DNA of 64,000 nucleotides from Myxococcus sp. CA023 (GTDB lineage Bacteria > Myxococcota > Myxococcia > Myxococcales > Myxococcaceae), in assembly GCF_010998615.1 (NCBI RefSeq), contig NZ_JAAEAH010000056.1:1-64000 (forward strand). The letters run 5' to 3'. The first letter of the stretch is position 1. Every line of letters starts with the position of its first letter. The translations under genes were made by a program, and so were the position numbers. Under the pieces are notes generated by a model. That model saw nothing but the letters and a program-made list of their open reading frames with translations. It did not search any database and had not been told where the DNA came from. This document shows, in pieces, positions 62,026 through 64,000 of the stretch.

Positions 62026-64000
62026 ATGGCGGACACGCTCAAGTCAGACGCGACCGTTTCCGAGGGGCTGGACCGCCGTCGATTCCTGACGTGGGTCATG
62101 GCTTCTCCCACGTTGATGATTGCCGCCCGGCTGGGGCTCGACGTACCCGAGGCCGAGGCGGCGAAGCCTCCGGAAGGGGCGACGACGGCGCTGAGCCTCT
62201 ATCTCGCCGTCCAGACCGATGGGCGCATCGTCACCACCCTGCCTCGCACGGAGATGGGCCAGGGCATCACCACTGCCGTGGCCATGCTCGTCGCCGAGGA
62301 ACTCGACATGGCGCTCGACAGGGTCGACGTGCGCAGCGCCGACGCGGACCCTCGCTGGGCCATCCAACTCACCGGCCTGTCGTCGACGATGCGCTTCCTC
62401 ACGGGCCCCCTGCGCGCCGCAGCGGCGGAGGCCCGGGCACGGCTGGTCACTGCCGCGGCGCTGCGCTGGCGCGTCCTGGCCCACACCCTCACCACCGCGC
62501 ACGGCGTGGTGAGCGCACCCGACGGGCGGCGGGCCGGCTATGGTGAGCTGGCGGAGGACGCCGCTCGCGTGCTGCTCCCCGCGGTCTCCAGCCAACCCAG
62601 GCCCGTGAGCCGGTTCAAGCTGGTGGGCCAGCCCACCGGACGCATCGACGCGAGGGACATCGTCACGGGCGCCACGCGCTATGCCCTGGACCTGGACATC
62701 CCCGAGGCGCTGCCGACGGTGGTGGCCCGCCCCCCCACGCTGCGTGGCACCGTCCAGTCGGTCGACGATGCCTCGGCGCGGACGATGCCCGGCGTGGTGG
62801 CGGTGGTGCCCCTGGGCACCGGCGTGGCGGTGGTGGCCCGGACCTTCGGACAGGCGCTCGCGGCGCGCGCGGCGCTGCGCATCACCTGGACGCCCGGCCC
62901 CGCCAGCGCGCTGTCGGACGCGGACATCCGGACCCGCCTGCGCGACAGCATCGGCCCAAGGCCCCTGCCGCCGCTGTTCACCACCCGGACGCTTGAGGGA
63001 CGCTTCGACTTCCCCTACCTGGCGCACGCGACCATGGAGACGCAGAGCTGCCTGGCCCGCGTGCAAGGTGGACAGGCGGAGGTCTGGCTGGGGGCGCAGG
63101 ACCCCAAATACGCGCAGCGCGAAGTGGCCCGGGCGCTCGGCTGGGAGCTCACGCCGTGGCGAGTGACGGTGCACATCACCCGGGCCGGTGGCGGCTTCGG
63201 CCGTAGGTTCTTCACCGAGGCCGCGGTGGAGGCCGCGCTCGTCTCGCGGGCCATCGGCAGACCGGTGAAGTTGATGTGGAGCCGCGACGATGACATGCGC
63301 CACGGCCACTTCCGCCCCGCCAGCCACCACCGCATCCTCGCCTACCTGGGCCCGGGCGGGCGCGTCCTGGGCTGGCATCACCGCGCCGCCATTCCCACCG
63401 TGGAGTTCCCCCACGGCTTCGGTGACGCAATCACCGCGCTGGCCGGCGAGGTCCTGCCCGAGGTCACCAGCGCGGTCTTCTTCGCACTCTCCCAGAAGCT
63501 CCCTTACGGCTTCGGATGGGTGAGCCACGAGCTGCGCGACGTGGCGATTCCGATTCCCACCGCGTCGTTCCGCTCGGTGTTCACCAGCCAGGTGGGCGTG
63601 TCCAACGAAGTCTTCGTCGACGAACTGGCCCGCGAGCTCCAGGTGGACCCCGTCGCGCTGCGACGCGAGCGGCTCACTTCGAATCGCCTCAAGGCGGTGC
63701 TGGACAAGGTCGCCACGGAGGGACAGTGGGGCCGAAGCCTGCCACCCGGTGTCGCCCAGGGTGTCGCCGTCCTCGAGGAGTGGGACAGCGCCATCGCCCA
63801 CCTCATCGAAGTGGACGTCACCGGAGGGACGCCTCGGGTGCTGCGCATCGTCATCGCCGCGGATGTCGGCCTGCCCATCAACCCCAAGGGCATCGAGGCC
63901 CAACTCCAGGGCGCGGCGGTGGACGCGATGTCCACCACGCTGAGCGCGGGAATCCACATCGACGCGGGCACGGTGCGCGAGGGCAGCTTCGCGGACTATC
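62026..64000 (+). CDS. Tat-exported molybdenum hydroxylase large subunit (xanthine dehydrogenase family, isoquinoline 1-oxidoreductase beta-like), incomplete at right edge
   Basis: 658 residues seen from ATG 62026, still open at the window end. Twin-arginine signal DRRRFLTWVMASPTLMIAAR directs the folded enzyme to the periplasm. GRIVTTLPRTEMGQGITTAV is the MGQG molybdopterin loop of IorB/aldehyde-oxidase-type subunits. It continues PVSRFKLVGQPTGRIDARDI, TRAGGGFGRRFFTEAAVEAA (Gly-rich pterin-binding motif) and the start of the C-terminal domain (VLRIVIAADVGLPINPKGIE). The partner iron-sulfur subunit is not in the 840 bp upstream, so it would have to follow beyond the edge. Substrate unknown. 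Confidence 0.87.
   Translation, partial: MADTLKSDATVSEGLDRRRFLTWVMASPTLMIAARLGLDVPEAEAAKPPEGATTALSLYLAVQTDGRIVTTLPRTEMGQGITTAVAMLVAEELDMALDRVDVRSADADPRWAIQLTGLSSTMRFLTGPLRAAAAEARARLVTAAALRWRVLAHTLTTAHGVVSAPDGRRAGYGELAEDAARVLLPAVSSQPRPVSRFKLVGQPTGRIDARDIVTGATRYALDLDIPEALPTVVARPPTLRGTVQSVDDASARTMPGVVAVVPLGTGVAVVARTFGQALAARAALRITWTPGPASALSDADIRTRLRDSIGPRPLPPLFTTRTLEGRFDFPYLAHATMETQSCLARVQGGQAEVWLGAQDPKYAQREVARALGWELTPWRVTVHITRAGGGFGRRFFTEAAVEAALVSRAIGRPVKLMWSRDDDMRHGHFRPASHHRILAYLGPGGRVLGWHHRAAIPTVEFPHGFGDAITALAGEVLPEVTSAVFFALSQKLPYGFGWVSHELRDVAIPIPTASFRSVFTSQVGVSNEVFVDELARELQVDPVALRRERLTSNRLKAVLDKVATEGQWGRSLPPGVAQGVAVLEEWDSAIAHLIEVDVTGGTPRVLRIVIAADVGLPINPKGIEAQLQGAAVDAMSTTLSAGIHIDAGTVREGSFADY

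Noticed and set aside
62044-63957. 637-codon open frame on the - strand
   Set aside because: Antisense of the molybdenum hydroxylase gene, which has clear family motifs; the shadow shows none.

Overview
The window looks like an accessory, IS-riddled region of a high-GC myxobacterial chromosome (Myxococcota, most likely suborder Cystobacterineae). This is inferred from very high coding GC, many HEAT-repeat proteins, a TIGR02270/DUF2169/DUF4150 type VI secretion cargo operon, a TIGR02996-type protein and DUF2079. No tRNA, rRNA or CRISPR array was seen.

Layout. 1-149: 5' end of an ISAs1-type transposase. 183-6.7 kb: a mobile-element-like set of small genes (two DUF6900-like paralogs, two RYGTPQ-type paralogs, an amidoligase and two gamma-glutamylcyclotransferase-fold genes), several of them preceded by the same promoter-like motif (TTGC-type -35 box, exactly 17 bp, RYGTAY -10 box). 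An inverted block with an ABM-family gene and a dead methyltransferase interrupts this set. 7.1-16.4 kb: a T6SS cargo operon (TIGR02270, DUF2169, ketosynthase-like, DUF4150/PAAR-like toxin, SUKH immunity), then a metallopeptidase-like gene and a reverse-strand HEAT/lipoprotein/RDD cluster. 16.6-26.4 kb: IS remnants (IS701, IS3), a complete IS630, an AT-rich gene with a PD-(D/E)xK-like motif, a lipoprotein, DUF2188, and a frameshifted exonuclease VII large-subunit-like gene.

26.7-30.05 kb: a CBASS-type antiphage operon (CD-NTase, Cap15-like 2TM/beta-barrel effector) with a translationally coupled third gene carrying a diadenylate-cyclase (DisA_N/DAC)-like domain. 31.3-32.3 kb: IS3-type element with one frameshift. 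32.6-43.25 kb: a six-gene reverse-strand operon for an NHLM-type peptide exporter (HlyD, C39-peptidase ABC transporter, second ABC transporter, TolC-like lipoprotein, unknown 582-aa protein, phosphotransferase). Divergent from it lies a 14-codon ORF with a perfect Shine-Dalgarno, MKIKIHVRGGPKAR, containing a GG motif. This is the best candidate here for an undescribed system.

44-52 kb: acyltransferase, an IS701 element with 17-bp perfect inverted repeats and a TTAA target duplication, an IS66 fragment, a RibD-C/DHFR-like reductase, an IS256 remnant, DUF1254/DUF1214 and TIGR02996-type proteins. 52.6-55.0 kb: a reverse-strand resistance-like operon (MarR with an amber codon, AlkD-like, DUF6616, xenobiotic acetyltransferase). 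56.2-64 kb: DUF2079 membrane protein, IS66 remnant, an orphan toxin tail with a possible immunity gene, and a Tat-exported molybdenum hydroxylase large subunit running off the right end.

Two dispersed repeats tie the region together. R1 (about 65-90 bp, eight copies) sits at borders of the accessory modules. R2 (about 200 bp, three copies) ends in strong intrinsic terminators whose stems covary between copies, so it probably encodes a small RNA family.
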